A stretch of DNA of 64,000 bases from Silurus meridionalis (GCF_014805685.1 NC_060901.1:19532905-19596904); one strand, 5' to 3'; positions 1-13,352 are shown, numbered from the stretch's first letter. Program-made: numbers and translations. The notes: generated by a model not told the origin, from the letters alone.

Positions 1-3000
1 GCTTTAGAACTTTAGAACATAATTTGTGCTATTTCGATAGCGTGGAAGGAAATGGAAGGTGGTGAGGATAAGGATTTTCCTATTTTTTATCTACAAGGTC
101 ACAGAAAAGTAAGGAGAAAAAGAAAAACATCGGCGCACGTGATGGAGAAAGGGAAGAGGCTAGTGCTGGCCTACAATCGGACACCACTTATTTTGAGTGA
201 AATAAGGGCTGTGGGCACGCGGCTAGACAGTTAGGAAAAATTGCTTCCTCTGTTGCAGTCCTCGAGAATGCATTCGCTGCTCTCACTGTACGAGTCACTG
301 ACACCGAGACCCGTGTAACTGCAGCCGGGCAGCAGATCTCTGTAGTGGAAGACACGGGGAGTGCACATAGCAAACAGATGGCTAATTTGCGTGCTACCGT
401 GGAGCAACTGCAGGCTAAAGTGGATGATCTGGAAAACCGGGGTCGCCGTAAAAACGTGAGGATTGTTGGGCTTCCTGAGAAAGCGGAAGGCAGTGAATCT
501 TTGAATACTTTTTTTACAGTCTATGTTTCCGGTTTGGCTTCAGCTTCCCACCGGTTTCCCTGCTATCGAGACCGAGAAAGCGCACAGAGCCCCCCTTCCG
601 TCTCAATTAACACCGAACGCGCCGCTGAGGAGTGTTATTGTGCGGTTCCTCCGCTTCCCAGTAAGAGAGGAGGTTTTGAGAGCTGCCAGGAAAACACCGG
701 TAAACCATAGTGGTGCCACGTTACGCTTTTTCCCAGATTTATCGGCAGAGATTGTGTGGAAACGGCGAGCGTTTGGAGGCGTGTGTAAAGAATGGTGGAT
801 CGAGGTTAGACCATGGCTTTGCTTATCCAGCTAGACTCGCTGTTTACACAATGGAAAGATCATTCTATTTGACACTGTGGAGGCAGCTACTAACTTTCTG
901 GACACAGCCAAGTGATCTTTTGCTTTTCTGTAGATAATAGGATTATTCCCGTTTTTTCCCATTCCTTCAATCACTTCGAGGGCGTTTCATGTTTCTCCTT
1001 ACTGAACTTGAACACAATTATATGGCTTTTTCAGTTTCTTGCAGGACCATTCGGTGGAATTTTGTATGTTTGGACGAACTTTGGTTCTGTATTTAGGACT
1101 GTTATGCCGGTCTGCACTAAAGTTTTTATTTATTTATTTTATTATTATTTTTCTTTTTAGTTGAAAAAGTCATTTAATTACATGTCCACAACTTTTTCTT
1201 CTCTTTCTTTATAGGTTGTATTTAATTGATATTTTTTCTTGTTAAGGTAATTTAGGGTGGACTTTGTTTGTTTATCTCTAGGAGTTTTAAGGGTTCTTTC
1301 TGTCTGTCGTGTTTCTGGGTGGTCAATGGAGGTGTTGGTGGGTGGTGTGTGTGACGAGTTGATATGTGAATCCTATCGTTTGGGGATAGGCCAGATGGGA
1401 GAGGGTTGGTGGGGGTTTTTGTTTGTGTTTAGGAGTTATGTTGTCTTAATCTTACTTCTGTCGGTCCACAGCATTTAAATACTTTAAACAGCACTGATGT
1501 ATGTCTGATCTGACTAGGGTGGTCACGTGGAACGTGAAGGGCATGGGTAACGTAGTCAAAAGAAAAAAAAGTTCTGACATTCTTGAAGAAGGAAAGGGTA
1601 ACTATCGCACTCTTACAGGAGACGCATTTGTCAGACGCCGAACATTTAAAGCTTAAAAGGGACTGGGTTGGAGAAGTATATTTTAGTTCTTTCTTGTCGA
1701 ATAAACAGGGCGTGGCCATTTTGATACGTAAAAATTTTCCTTTCATCTTAGAACAGGTTGAAAAAGATCCTGAAGGCAGATCTGCTCTGATTACTGGTCG
1801 CTTCTTAGAAAAACCTCTTACTGTTTTAAATGTGTATGCCCCAAATGAGGACAGCCCTGACTTTATATCAAAGATGGTCCTATTGTTTAATCACAAGTGT
1901 AATGGCCTGGGGATTATGGCTGGGGACTTTAACTGTGTCATGGATGGTAGGTTAGACAGATCATCTTTCACGAGATCATCTGCCCGTTCATCAAGAACTC
2001 TGCAAAATATGTGTCACGCTTCAGGCTTAGTGGACGTTTTGGAGGGAGCTGCACCCAGGGGTCAAGGATTTTACATTTTATTCCTCTCCCCATAATTCTT
2101 ATTCCAGATTAGACTATTTATTCTTGCCTTCCAGATTTGTTAATTGTGTGAGATCCTGTGAAATCGGTCCAGTGGTTCTTTCGGACCATAGCCCATTGTA
2201 TTTAGATTTAACAGGATTTTCAACCCCAAAATCATCCTACTAGAAATTTAATAGTTCTCTCCTTAATGACAACGCGTTCTGCCAGTTTCTTGAAGAAAAA
2301 ATATCCCAGTACTGGCAGGATAACGAATTCTGTCCAGTGGACAGCACCACTAAATGGGATGCGGCTAAGGCCACCTTAAGGGGCCACATTATTTTTTTTT
2401 TTACCACGTGGCGTAAAAAACAGAAGGCAGAAAACAGGAAAACATTTTGGATAGGATACCCCTACTCTTAATCTCAGACGAGGAGCAGGCTTTTCTCAAT
2501 ACCCCTTTGACAAAAGGTAAAATCTTTGCCGCTATTCAGTCTATGCCTAGGGTGAGGGCACCAGGGTTGGATGGCTTTCCTCCGGAATTTTACAAAAAAT
2601 TTTGGCATGTGTTGTCCTCTATTTTCATGCCAGTAGTTGATAACCTTTTGGAAGACAGTCTTACTCCAGATTCCTGGAGGACTGCTTCTATTAGCTTGAT
2701 CCTCAAAAAAGGGAAGAACCCGTTAGACTATGCCTTGTATCGCCCAATTAGTTTACTTAATGTAGACTTCAAGATTGTGGCTAAAGCTTTATCTCGTCGC
2801 CTGGAGAAGAATCTACCTAAAGTTATTAAACCAGACCAGACTGGTTTCATTAAATCCCGTTATGGTTCAGACAATGTTCGTCGTCTGTTGAACATAATAC
2901 AACATCTGTCTGTAGATGGTGACCCGGCTGCTATAATATCTCTGGATGCAGAGAAAGCTTTCGACAGGGTTGAGTGGAGGTTTTTATTTCAAGTGTTGGA

Positions 3001-3205
3001 CAAGTTCAATTTGGGTTCTAACTATCAAATTAGTGAAGCTCCTTTACTCTAGCCCGTCAGCTGTGGTTAATACTAACAGTTTACTATAAGGTAGACTTTC
3101 GATCCAAAGAGGTTGCCGTCAGGGCTGTCCCCTGTCGCCACTCTTGTTTGCCTTATATATCGAGCCTTTGGCGGAAAGTATTCGCATGCATAGGGGCATC
3201 CGGGG
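1..3205 (+). mobile_element. L1-like non-LTR retrotransposon, degenerate, 5' and middle part
   Basis: This is an L1/Tx1-like LINE carrying ORF1 and ORF2 remnants. ORF1 (about 345-840) has a coiled coil followed by the L1 RNA-binding signature LENRGRRKNVRIVGLPEKAEG. It shifts frame near 515 and continues as IETEKAHRAPLPSQ...RFFPDLSAEIVWKRR. ORF2 begins at the ATG at 1503 (TRVVTWNVKGMG), shifts at the A-run near 1565, and gives an AP endonuclease (LLQETHLSDAEH, LNVYAPN, MAGDFNCVMD). Reverse transcriptase follows: APGLDGFPPEFYKKFW near 2560, ISLDAEKAFDRVEW near 2940 with the motif-A aspartate, and [19 protein letters not shown] near 3115. The YADD catalytic motif expected next is missing because the element breaks at about 3205. 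At least four frameshifts and stops make it dead. The class assignment is secure; the subfamily is not. Confidence 0.85.
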
Positions 3206-3540
3206 GGTGATGGCCCATATCCACCAAAATACATCGGATTTATTCTGTAAGTCGTACGTAAGTTTTTCCATAGGGAGAAGATTAGCCATTTGTGCTAAAC
3301 ACATCTTTAAAGTTGGTACCTTTGGAGATGACCAGAGAATAAGTATGCATTTCTTCACCAGATAAGTAATTATATTTAACAAAGACTGTGAGTCAGTAGA
3401 GAAATCCAATGTTTTGCAGTTTAGTAAATAAATAGTTGGAGGCAAAGTAAATTGTCTATCCAGCATCTTCTGAACCATATCATGTACCTCCTGCCAAAAA
3501 GGGTTGATGTTCTTGCAGTCCCAAAACAAATGCATCAAAG
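3206..3540 (-). mobile_element. Inverted L1-like ORF2 C-terminal fragment
   Basis: Read on the minus strand, 3540 to about 3210 encodes the C-terminal segment of an L1-like ORF2 protein ([41 protein letters not shown]). It abuts the plus-strand reverse transcriptase directly, in opposite orientation. Either an internal inversion rearranged one insertion or two insertions lie back to back. No poly-A tail is visible at the junction. Confidence 0.75.
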
Positions 3541-4440
3541 TTCCTATGTCACGTCATGTGAAGGCACCCAAAGTGCATGCCAAGTGCTTAAATACGCCTG
3601 AAAATGAAAGTAAAATTTGACGCGTTGCCATGTGAACAGCGTTCGAGATATCGAAAATCCCTTCGCAATTTATTATCTACAATGTCTTGGCATCATGTTG
3701 TTTTGGTGTCAATCGCATGAATATACTAGGAGGAGTATTTAAAAGTTCACCACATGCAACTGTCAAAAAAATCCACCTTTTGTGACTGACACACTTCCTG
3801 GCACCTGTTGGTGGCACTATGTCCGAGATTCACAATGGGCACATCGATGCGATCGGAATTCTTGGCCGAACATACACACCGCGTGTCATCCCAATAAGAC
3901 ATTTTTTGCTTTAGATATTAAACACTTCCTGTTCTCTGAATTCGCCATAAATTTGTCGCCTCGCCATGGCAGCACCATTCGAGATATCAAAAATCCCTTC
4001 GCAATTTAGCAAGTCCAATGTCTCGGCATCATGTTCACCAGGTTTGGAATTCGCATAAATTCCCTAGGAGGAGTATTTAAAAGTTCACCGCATGCACTTA
4101 TAAAACAAACCAACATGGCCGACTTCCTGTTGGGCGGAGCTCATATTTTTGAGGGCGAAAGTTGTTCGGGTCGATGAGATCTATATGCGTACCAACTCTC
4201 GTGCATGTGCGTAGATAATTGCCCGATCTGCGCACCGATGTTTGTTTTTGCATTACAAGGGGCGCTACAGAGCCCCCCTGCCACGCCCGTATTCCAGCCT
4301 TTGCCCGGGCCTAGTGACAAACGACTCTGACCTGTCTGCCAAATTTCAAGAGTTTTCAAGCATGTTAAGGGACCCCAATTGGCCAATGTGTGTAAAAAAT
4401 AAATAAATAAATAAAATAATAAATTCTAACAAAAACAATA
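3541..4440. repeat. Dispersed repeat with two ~337 bp tandem copies
   Basis: Two diverged copies of one unit are recognisable. Blocks such as GAGATATC(G/A)AAAATCCCTTCGCAA (3646 and 3981) and TAGGAGGAGTATTTAAAAGTTCACC (3727 and 4065) recur 336-338 bp apart. No open reading frame of merit is present. The right part (4141-4330) continues with a different moderately GC-rich segment. It resembles non-coding repeats scattered in fish genomes, but I cannot name the family. Confidence 0.6.
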
Positions 4441-4537
4441 GGGCTTCGCACCTTTCGGTTCAGGCCATTCTGGCCTGCTCCTCGGTGCTCAGGCCCTAAT
4501 AAAAAAATAAAAAAATAAAAAAATAAATAAAAAAACC
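4441..4537. repeat. A-rich (AAAATA)n tail between repeat copies
   Basis: A short GC-rich block, with a CTGAGCACCGAGGAGCAGG-type sequence on the minus strand, is followed by (AAAATA)n/(AAATA)n at 4499-4537. This probably marks the junction between the tandem repeat on its left and the 3' end of the minus-strand LINE on its right. Confidence 0.45.
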
Positions 4538-5095
4538 TTCTGTGGTCATTATAAGCAGGACAGTCCAACAAAATATGTTTGACAGTAAGAGGAATGCTGC
4601 AGTTCAAGCACCGAATGGGGTCTTCACCGATCAGCAAGTATTCATGTGTTAGTCTTGTATGACCGATTCTACATCCAGTTAAGATCGCTTGATCAAATCT
4701 TGATTTCAAAAGGCTTTAGAGACCTGTTAGCAATTTCAGGGTGTATTTCAAACAGTTTGTTATTCGACCATGTATTCCATTCTTCTTGCCAATTATTTAC
4801 TACACAGCCATTGATAACAGGTCTATATTCCGAGGGAGGAATTTGACATCCAGTCACAGTCTGCTTTAAAGCTTTCTTAGCAGCTGCATCAGCTCACTCA
4901 TTTCCTGAAAGTCCAACATGTCCTGGAATCCAACAGAAAATTGTTTTATAGAGATGCTTCTGCAGATCAACTTTGGTTAAAATAGTATCAATCAAAGGAT
5001 GGTTATGCTCCAAAGATTCCATTGCTTGAAGGCACGATTTAGAATCCGTAAAAATTATAGTGTTCTTCTGTTGGAAATTTGTTGTGCATGTAAAA
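4538..5095 (-). mobile_element. I/Nimb-type LINE 3' remnant (RNase H and Cys-His tail)
   Basis: On the minus strand, 5060 to 4880 encodes an RNase H-like segment (FTDSKSCLQAMESLEHNHPL, then FCWIPGHVGLSGNE, a stop, then ADAAAKKAL). It is followed by RIGHTRLTHEYLLIGEDPIRC and CSIPLTVKHILLDCPAY (4709-4560). RNase H plus a C-terminal Cys-His segment is typical of I-superfamily LINEs. The TGA inside the RNase H block shows it is inactive. It ends in an A/T-rich tail near 4537. Confidence 0.7.
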
Positions 5096-6564
5096 ACATC
5101 CTGGTGTCACATTCCTCATGATCACGTCAGATCTTCAACAGCACTGAGAGTTTGTATACGGTGCATTACAGTCACACAGTGACACAGGTCTCCATGTGCC
5201 ATGTACAAGCTTAAGTTCTTGCCCACAGTGGTAAGATCAGCATCTCGCCACGCAAGTTAGAGGAATTCTGTCAGTGCCTCTTTGTTTGTTCCATCTGATA
5301 GAAACATTTTCCATTGTGTTGGTGTCTTCTGATCACATCCATAAATTTTCACCAGTTGTGTACCACCAGCAGCTCTACATGAAACATTGTAGATTAATAC
5401 TTATTTCCGGATACTCAAACAAAGTCTACCCGTGTACAGTTCTTCAAAGCAAGCTTGACTATCTACTGCAGTATGGTGTCGACGAGCTCTCCAAAGGTAC
5501 TTGGTATGGACCGAAGGGCTTGAATGACCGCCATACCATCAAAGAGAATAGCGCCATCTGAGGTCACTGTTCTTCTGAGGTCCCAGTAACTGTTGCAGTA
5601 GACTTCGTTAAGAACCTGGTGTACTGTCTGTAACAGAACTTGTGGTATCGCACCTCCAGAGAGACGTGACTTTGTCTTGAATATGCACAAGAATGCTAGT
5701 GTCTTCCTTTAGCTCAGCAGCTTTCAGCAACTGGCCTGTAAATAAATATTATATATTATACATTACAAAACGAGATTGTAAATAAAAACCATTATATAAA
5801 AACAGTTAACTGTTAAAAAATAGAGTATTTTGGTTGTAGCTGTATGCAAAACAATAAGTAATTTATAAACATTACATAAATTATGTAATTGTAATTTAAA
5901 TTTAGCCATGGTATCCAGCATAAAACTTTAAAGTTTAAATTTGTGTGTGTGTACCCACCTGCACACAACGTTTCTGCCTGTAAAAGGTGGTCCTTCTGTC
6001 GTTTGCCTGCCACAGTAATGTACTTGTCCGTTTTCTTATAAATGATGCACAAGGCAGGAAGCACAGGACCTGCACAAGCTACTGGCAGCCCGTCATTGAC
6101 CTAAGTTTCTTTTTAGGACATTCAGTTGTTGAGGTACTACTACTCGATGACACAGACTGGTCTTTGTGAGCATCTTGAATTTCAGGATGCTGTATGACAC
6201 GTTTCTCTGCCGCATCCAGGCACTTTTTGTCAATGAAACACCTGTAGCAAGTGGAATGAAACCAAGCGTCTTCGGGAACATTTTCAAATTCAATTTCTAG
6301 ACAATGTTTGTATGTTTCTGCTATTCTCTGATTCTCACCATGCAAACAAAGCCACCGTTTGACGCTATTTCTGTATACATCCCATCGTGTTTGTAAAATT
6401 CTTCTATTCTTCTTTCTTAATGGACGCGAGATGCATATAGCATTGTTTATAATCCTTTTTACGGAGTTTAGAATGCGGTCTGACCGTAATTTACTCTTCT
6501 TCGCTACTTGATATTGACAACAAGGGCGCAGACATCTTGGATTCATCGTTCCAAAAGCGGCCAC
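5096..6564 (-). pseudogene. Frameshifted copy of a multicopy fish ORF family
   Basis: The first exon (6564-5960) starts MAAFGTMNPRCLRPCCQYQV and includes FHSTCYRCFIDKK and YKKTDKYITVAGKRQKD, ending ETLCAG at a GT donor near 5959. After a ~220 bp intron the next exon starts at an AG near 5737 and reads GQLLKAAELKEDTSILVHIQDK. It then needs a one-base shift to continue VRYHKFCYRQYTRFLTK, and another for DGAILFDGMAVIQAL. A distant trace, DHEECDTRM, appears near 5100-5125. From memory these motifs belong to an uncharacterised, highly repeated family in fish assemblies. The function is unknown and this copy cannot make an intact protein. Confidence 0.55.
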
Positions 6565-7365
6565 CTTATTGGTTGTGCTTCCTACACGTGACGCGAAGCC
6601 GAATCACTCATGTCAAAATATGATTACGCGATGAAGGAACTATTGTCAACTTTAAACACTAATAAAAAATAAACTGTAGGATTATACATGGAGAATTTTT
6701 AGTTTCTCGCTCAAAACCAATAGCTCTTTTTATTAGAATGAAAAGAATTTAGGGAACGGGATGAAACGAAAACCGGCTTCACCTTACAGACGGAGAACTC
6801 TGTGAAAATGGATCCTTTTACTTCGCCACAAAAGATCTTATAAATAAAGGACTGCTGCAGGTGGGTCACAGCTATAAATGCTGCACTATTGGGTTGTGAT
6901 TTTAGGCATTTAAGTGAGAAATAGGAAACAGGAAAAGACAGTTTTTTATTTGTTCATTATTCCTCTGTAACCTGCAGTTTAGAAATGATGAATTAAAGAA
7001 GAGAAATAGAAATAATAGAGAAACAACCATTTAATTACAGTGCACAAGACGAATAATAACATGTCGTACAACAACACAAGCCATTATGTTATAAATCTTT
7101 ATTATTCTTTATTTAACTCTGAACTCTGCCCTTTGACCATTTTACTGTCTGAAAAGTAAACAAAAGATGAAGAACCACTTGCACATCAGAGCCTCATGTC
7201 CATCAGAAGCTTATTGTCTATTATTAATGTCCACTGATACAGATGAGAGTGTGTGACTTTATACACTGTCTATAATCTATCAGGATCTTTACATTTGTTC
7301 AGTTCTATGAAATCAGACCACACGTTGTGTTCTATAACAATTCTTCCCTTTGGTACATTATATAG
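6565..7365. other. Intronic sequence left of the first visible CMAS exon
   Basis: About 800 bp without a convincing exon. It is AT-rich, with no clear repeat, and is probably the 3' part of a CMAS intron. The upstream CMAS exons encoding the nucleotidyltransferase core are not visible anywhere to the left, so they lie outside the window. Confidence 0.5.
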
Positions 7366-9092
<1,727 letters not shown>

Positions 9093-9189
9093 TTAAACTA
9101 AATGTGGGGTTCAAAGCACAGATCTTTTGTTCGAGGTTTAAGGTTAAGGTTTTAGATTTTAATTATAATTGTATTTGCTCTTAAAGAAA

Positions 9190-9195
9190 AATAAA
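9190..9195 (+). terminator. CMAS polyadenylation signal
   Basis: AATAAA lies 98 bp after the CMAS stop codon, giving a short 3' UTR. Other weaker A/T-rich sites follow. Confidence 0.55.
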
Positions 9196-9900
9196 TGGAA
9201 TAATCTTTAATGCTGTTTTGATGAACCCTTGTGAAAATGTTACACATTTACACCACATTGTCACTGAGGGTGTACTTACTTTTGTTGGCTGCTATTTTAA
9301 ATGATTTCAAGTTGTTATGTTGAGTTATTTTCAGATGAACACTGAACTGTCTCGATGATTAGAAGTCCAGCTGTTACACTTTATTCCACTTTATTCGCAT
9401 TAGACATATAGTTTAGACTTAAACTCATTCTCCATGTTTTTGTGTTTGTATTTTCATTAGATTTGAATGTCATTGCTGTTAAAGTTGATTAAGCCAAGCG
9501 ATCTACTCAGGCATTTTATAAAATAAAACATTTTAACTGTTCAAATGTTGGTCACAAATGTTCAAACAGAGTTGATAATAAAAAAATTTAAAAAAGCAAT
9601 TTTATGTTTTGCATTTCTTCCCCCTAACCGTACGTACCGAAATGTACATTTTGTGTACCGTTACACAACTAAATATATATAGAGAATGTGGGATATTTAT
9701 ACATTTACAATATGGATTATGAACATTGTATGTACAACAGTATTGAAGGTGATGGATAAACAAAAAAAAAAACCACTGGCTCTGGACCTGCTGTGTATGT
9801 TTCTGTATCTCATTCTGGATGGAAGGAGGTTGAAGAGTTTGTGACTGGGACAGGTAGTTGTGTGTCAGTGATGGGGGATTTACTGTGCTTCCTATCACAC
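9196..9900. other. Intergenic, no gene seen
   Basis: AT-rich sequence downstream of CMAS. Nothing coding or clearly repetitive was recognised apart from short A-runs. Confidence 0.5.
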
Positions 9901-9917
9901 ACAGTGGAGCTAGCTAG

Positions 9918-10260
9918 TGATGAGTCGTTTATAAACGATTCTTTAATGTGACTCAAAAGAACGAGTCGTCTCAAAGTGATTCGTTAATTTTCTACTGGTC
10001 GCGTGAGCAAAGCGTCACAAAATAGGTTATGTACAGAAAACGGAATCGAGTCATTTATCTCATGGATCCTCTGGTCCGAGTCGTTCTTTTATCACGTGAC
10101 TCCCATAGACGCTACTCAATGCAATCTGAATCTAGACATTGCAATAATTATGAGTAACGTGACAAAAGAACGACACGAAGACATGAGAGGTGAAGCTCTT
10201 CTCTGCGATGTCTGCTCCTTTAGCTGCGATGTCATATTTCCATTATTGGAGCTGTAGTTA
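9918..10260. repeat. Probable transposon-derived repeat with GAGTCGTT palindromes
   Basis: Contains the near-palindrome GAGTCGTTTATAAACGATTC (9922-9941) and recurring GAGTCGT/ACGATTC and CGAGTCGTTCTTTT motifs (9962, 10077). This style resembles non-autonomous DNA transposons of fish, but no target duplication or transposase is visible. Confidence 0.35.
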
Positions 10261-10539
10261 AGGTTTGTGTATGTAGACCTTTTGGAAATATGTTTATTGT
10301 ATATGCAATCTTTTATTTCTGGTTAAAGGGACGAAACAAACTAAATGGGCAAAATAAAGATTGGTTAATTTTGCTGTAGAATATTTAAATAACTTTCAAT
10401 CAAATATAGAATTAAACGTGCATTCGGAGATTAACGTTTCTGCAGACGACTTTTAAATAAATTCTTTTATTTCACCAGTATATCAGTCTCCGTAGAGACC
10501 GTCAAAAATTGCCATAGCCGACTATATTGCAAGTCGTCC
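10261..10539. other. Intergenic, nothing recognised
   Basis: AT-rich spacer with no exon or repeat signal. Confidence 0.45.
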
Positions 10540-10684
10540 AGGCGGGGTATTGGGTAAAGTTTTCAACTAGCAATAATCGCGCCTCGGATAAACCTCATAG
10601 GCTACGATACTGCCACTGCGCAAAGCTGAAGATCAGGAGTGCGGAGCAGCGAGGACACCGTACTGCATACTGATCACACACACG
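10540..10684 (+). ncRNA. Candidate first exon of an unannotated transcript
   Basis: A CpG-enriched patch in otherwise AT-rich DNA ends at a strong donor (CACG|GTGAGT, exon end 10684). A strong acceptor lies downstream at 12471 (pyrimidine tract then GCTCCAG), followed by an 84-bp exon-like segment to GGGAG|GTGAAA (12555). That segment has only a six-codon ORF, so a non-coding transcript is the simplest reading. Chance splice-like sites are equally possible. Confidence 0.25.
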
Positions 10685-10715
10685 GTGAGTCTCATCAACC
10701 TGACAACACACACTC

Positions 10716-10746
10716 CATACACACACACACACACACACACACACAG
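10716..10746. repeat. (CA)n microsatellite
   Basis: Dinucleotide repeat of about 15 units, just 3' of the candidate exon donor. Confidence 0.9.
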
Positions 10747-10969
10747 ATTCATCATCCGCTCTTAATACAACACACACTACTCTTAACTTTTATTTTATTA
10801 ACCTGAATAACCAACACGCGTTTAAAAATGTGTACACGAATCATGCCGCAAAGCACGATGGGATTACCTACGTCATCAACGTCTTACCGTATAGTGTTTT
10901 TTTTCACTTCAAAATGTTGAATAAGTAGGAAAATTGTGCGGAAAACCATCCACTGAGCCCGTTTTGTTA

Positions 10970-11945
10970 CTGTTTAAGATCGTTTTATTATTTTTGTTCC
11001 ATTGTTTTGGAATTTTGTTATATAAAACATTTTTTAATTTTGTAGTTACACCATATGACCACCTGATGGCAGTATACAATAGGCTCTGTTATTAGACTGT
11101 GGTTACATGGTGTACGATTAATAAAATAAAATAATAATAATAATAAAATAATAAATCGATATAAAATGGAAACTGTAAAACGATATCTTATACATTATTG
11201 ACCCTTTTTCCGTTTTATGTCGTTTTATTATTTTTGTTCTATTGTTTTGTAATTTGTTATATAAAACATTGTTAAACTTTGTAATTACACCATATGACCA
11301 CCTGATGGCAGTATACAATAGGCTCCGTTATTACAGACTGTGGTTACATTGTGTACCTGGTAATTATATCCTATGGCCACAAGATGGCAGTGCTAAGTTT
11401 ATTTAAACCCAATTATTACACTATTTTGCCACAAGATGGCAGTACTTATTTAGTTTCAATCTACAGAAAACAAATATATACATGATATTTTTAAAAAATT
11501 GGATACATTTTTACATTGATTTATGTAATAATAAATTAATAAAACGATATAAAACGGAAACTGTATAACCATACCTTATACTTCACTGAGCCTTTTTTGT
11601 TTCCGTTTTATATCGTTTTATTATTTTTGTTCCTTTGTTTTGTAATTTGTTATATAAAACATTGTTAAACTTTGTAATTACACCATATGACCACCTGATG
11701 GCAGTATACAATAGGCTCTGTTATTACAGACTGTGGTTACATGGTGTACCTGGTAATTATATCCTATGGCCAGAAGATGGCAGTGTTAAGTTTATGTAAA
11801 CCTGATTATTACACTATTTTGCCACAAGATGGCAGTAATCATTCAGTTTCAATTTACTGAAAACAAATATATACATGATATCTTTTAAAAACTGGATACA
11901 TTTCTACATTGGTTTATGTATCTGTTTGATTGTTGAATAATCTAT
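10970..11945. repeat. ~385 bp tandem repeat with CTCF-like motifs
   Basis: One partial and two fuller copies of a unit recur at about 385 bp: a TCGTTTTATTATTTTTGTTC block, ACACCATATGACCACCTGATG, TATCCTATGGCCA(C/G)AAGATG, then ACTATTTTGCCACAAGATG. Seven near-consensus 14-mers of the CCASYAGRKGGCRS type lie on the plus strand at 11059, 11298, 11377, 11429, 11691, 11770 and 11822, each one mismatch off. Unit starts also form inverted repeats (AAAACGATATAAAACGGAAAC at 11541 against its complement near 11603), which suggests an origin from a foldback or MITE-like element. No coding potential. Confidence 0.75.
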
Positions 11946-12471
11946 CTGTTTATTTATACATATTTGTCATTCAAACGCTATAAATAATGTAAAGGAAATA
12001 AAGAGTGCTAGTAATTTCCTCTTCAAATTCCACATTCGGTCTTTGGGGAAATGGGAAGGTAAAAGAGGAATTTGGAAAAAGATGATTGTAAGGAATATGA
12101 AGGTGTCTGATGTCCACCTGACATCAGACATCTTTCTGTTCTTCTCCTGCTATATATAAAAGATTTTGATCGTGTTTTTCATTTTTTTTACAATATTAAT
12201 ATTTAAAAATGTTTAACAGAGTATTTATAATAAATAAAACAATCCTTTAATTATTTCATATAAAATTTGTGAATCTTTTTGTTGTTCTTGTGCATTCACA
12301 TGGTGCCGGGGTCACTGTAAGAATCCTGTGCTGTTCACTGGGTTTCCTTTATTTAAACTATTTCAGACGAATTAAATCTATCGAGTGATTTTAAATGCTA
12401 AAGAAGTTAATTTTGACTCAGTGCTGCTGTTGATTGATTGCTTGTTTGCTTCTTTCCCTTTTTTGCTCCAG
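11946..12471. other. Intergenic spacer, nothing recognised
   Basis: AT-rich sequence ending in a long pyrimidine tract and AG at 12471. No ORF or repeat noted. Confidence 0.4.
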
Positions 12472-12572
12472 GGCTTCCTATAATGACCCAGTGTGCACTC
12501 TGAACCTTCACAACAAAGAATCACGTGAAGAAAAAGAAGCTTCTCTGAGTGGGAGGTGAAAATTTCAGGATG

Positions 12573-12618
<46 letters not shown>

Positions 12619-12643
12619 TATTATTATTATAATAATAATAATA

Positions 12644-12696
<53 letters not shown>
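12573..12696. repeat. (AAT)n/(ATT)n microsatellite, palindromic
   Basis: An AAT run switches to ATT and back, so the tract can fold on itself. A second (AAT)n lies at 13008-13056. Asn- or Tyr-only reading frames across it are artefacts. Confidence 0.9.
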
Positions 12697-12697
<1 letters not shown>

Positions 12698-12704
12698 ATG
12701 TCAC

Positions 12705-12810
12705 ATTTGCTGGTGGTCCAAAAAGACAGTGGGTTACTGATCAGAAGGTCATGGGTTCAAACCCCAGCAGCAACAAGCTGTCACTACAGAGCAACTACAG
12801 GGACGAGCTT
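12705..12810 (+). mobile_element. tRNA-derived SINE head fragment
   Basis: TGATCAGAAGGTCATGGGTTCAAACCCCAG contains a B-box-like GGTTCAAACCC, as in the SINE copies at 17.5 and 21.5 kb. It is truncated and diverged, and no clover-leaf is intact. Confidence 0.5.
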
Positions 12811-13000
12811 TCAGATTAGAGACGGCCTGCATTTGAAAAATAGTTTTATATATATATATATATAGCAATTATGCAATTATTTTTTATAAATCATTTGTGT
12901 AACACTGAGCAAATTCATCACTACCACTGAATTTTAACACAAACAACAATACTGAATTTTTATTATTTATAAAGATAATAAACTGAATAAGCTGAATAAT

Positions 13001-13057
<57 letters not shown>

Positions 13058-13148
13058 CACTGCCTGGTCAAAAATGTATCATAAGAGACCACAAGTTCTG
13101 CAGTTTTATGGTGAAAATATATCTTACCCCCATTACAGTGTATATAGT

Positions 13149-13245
13149 GTGTGTGTGTGTAGTATGAGTGTGTGTGTGTGTGTGCGTGTGTGTGTGTGTG
13201 TGTGTATAGTATGAGTGTGTGTGTGTGTGTGTGTGTGTATAGTAT

Positions 13246-13279
<34 letters not shown>

Positions 13280-13313
13280 TATGAGTGTGTGTGTGTGTGT
13301 GTGTGTGTAGTAT

Positions 13314-13349
<36 letters not shown>

Positions 13350-13352
13350 TAT

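Noticed and set aside
12740..12775. tRNA gene
   Set aside because: A B-box-like GGTTCAAACCC is present, but no clover-leaf or A box at the right spacing. The same motif recurs in SINE copies.
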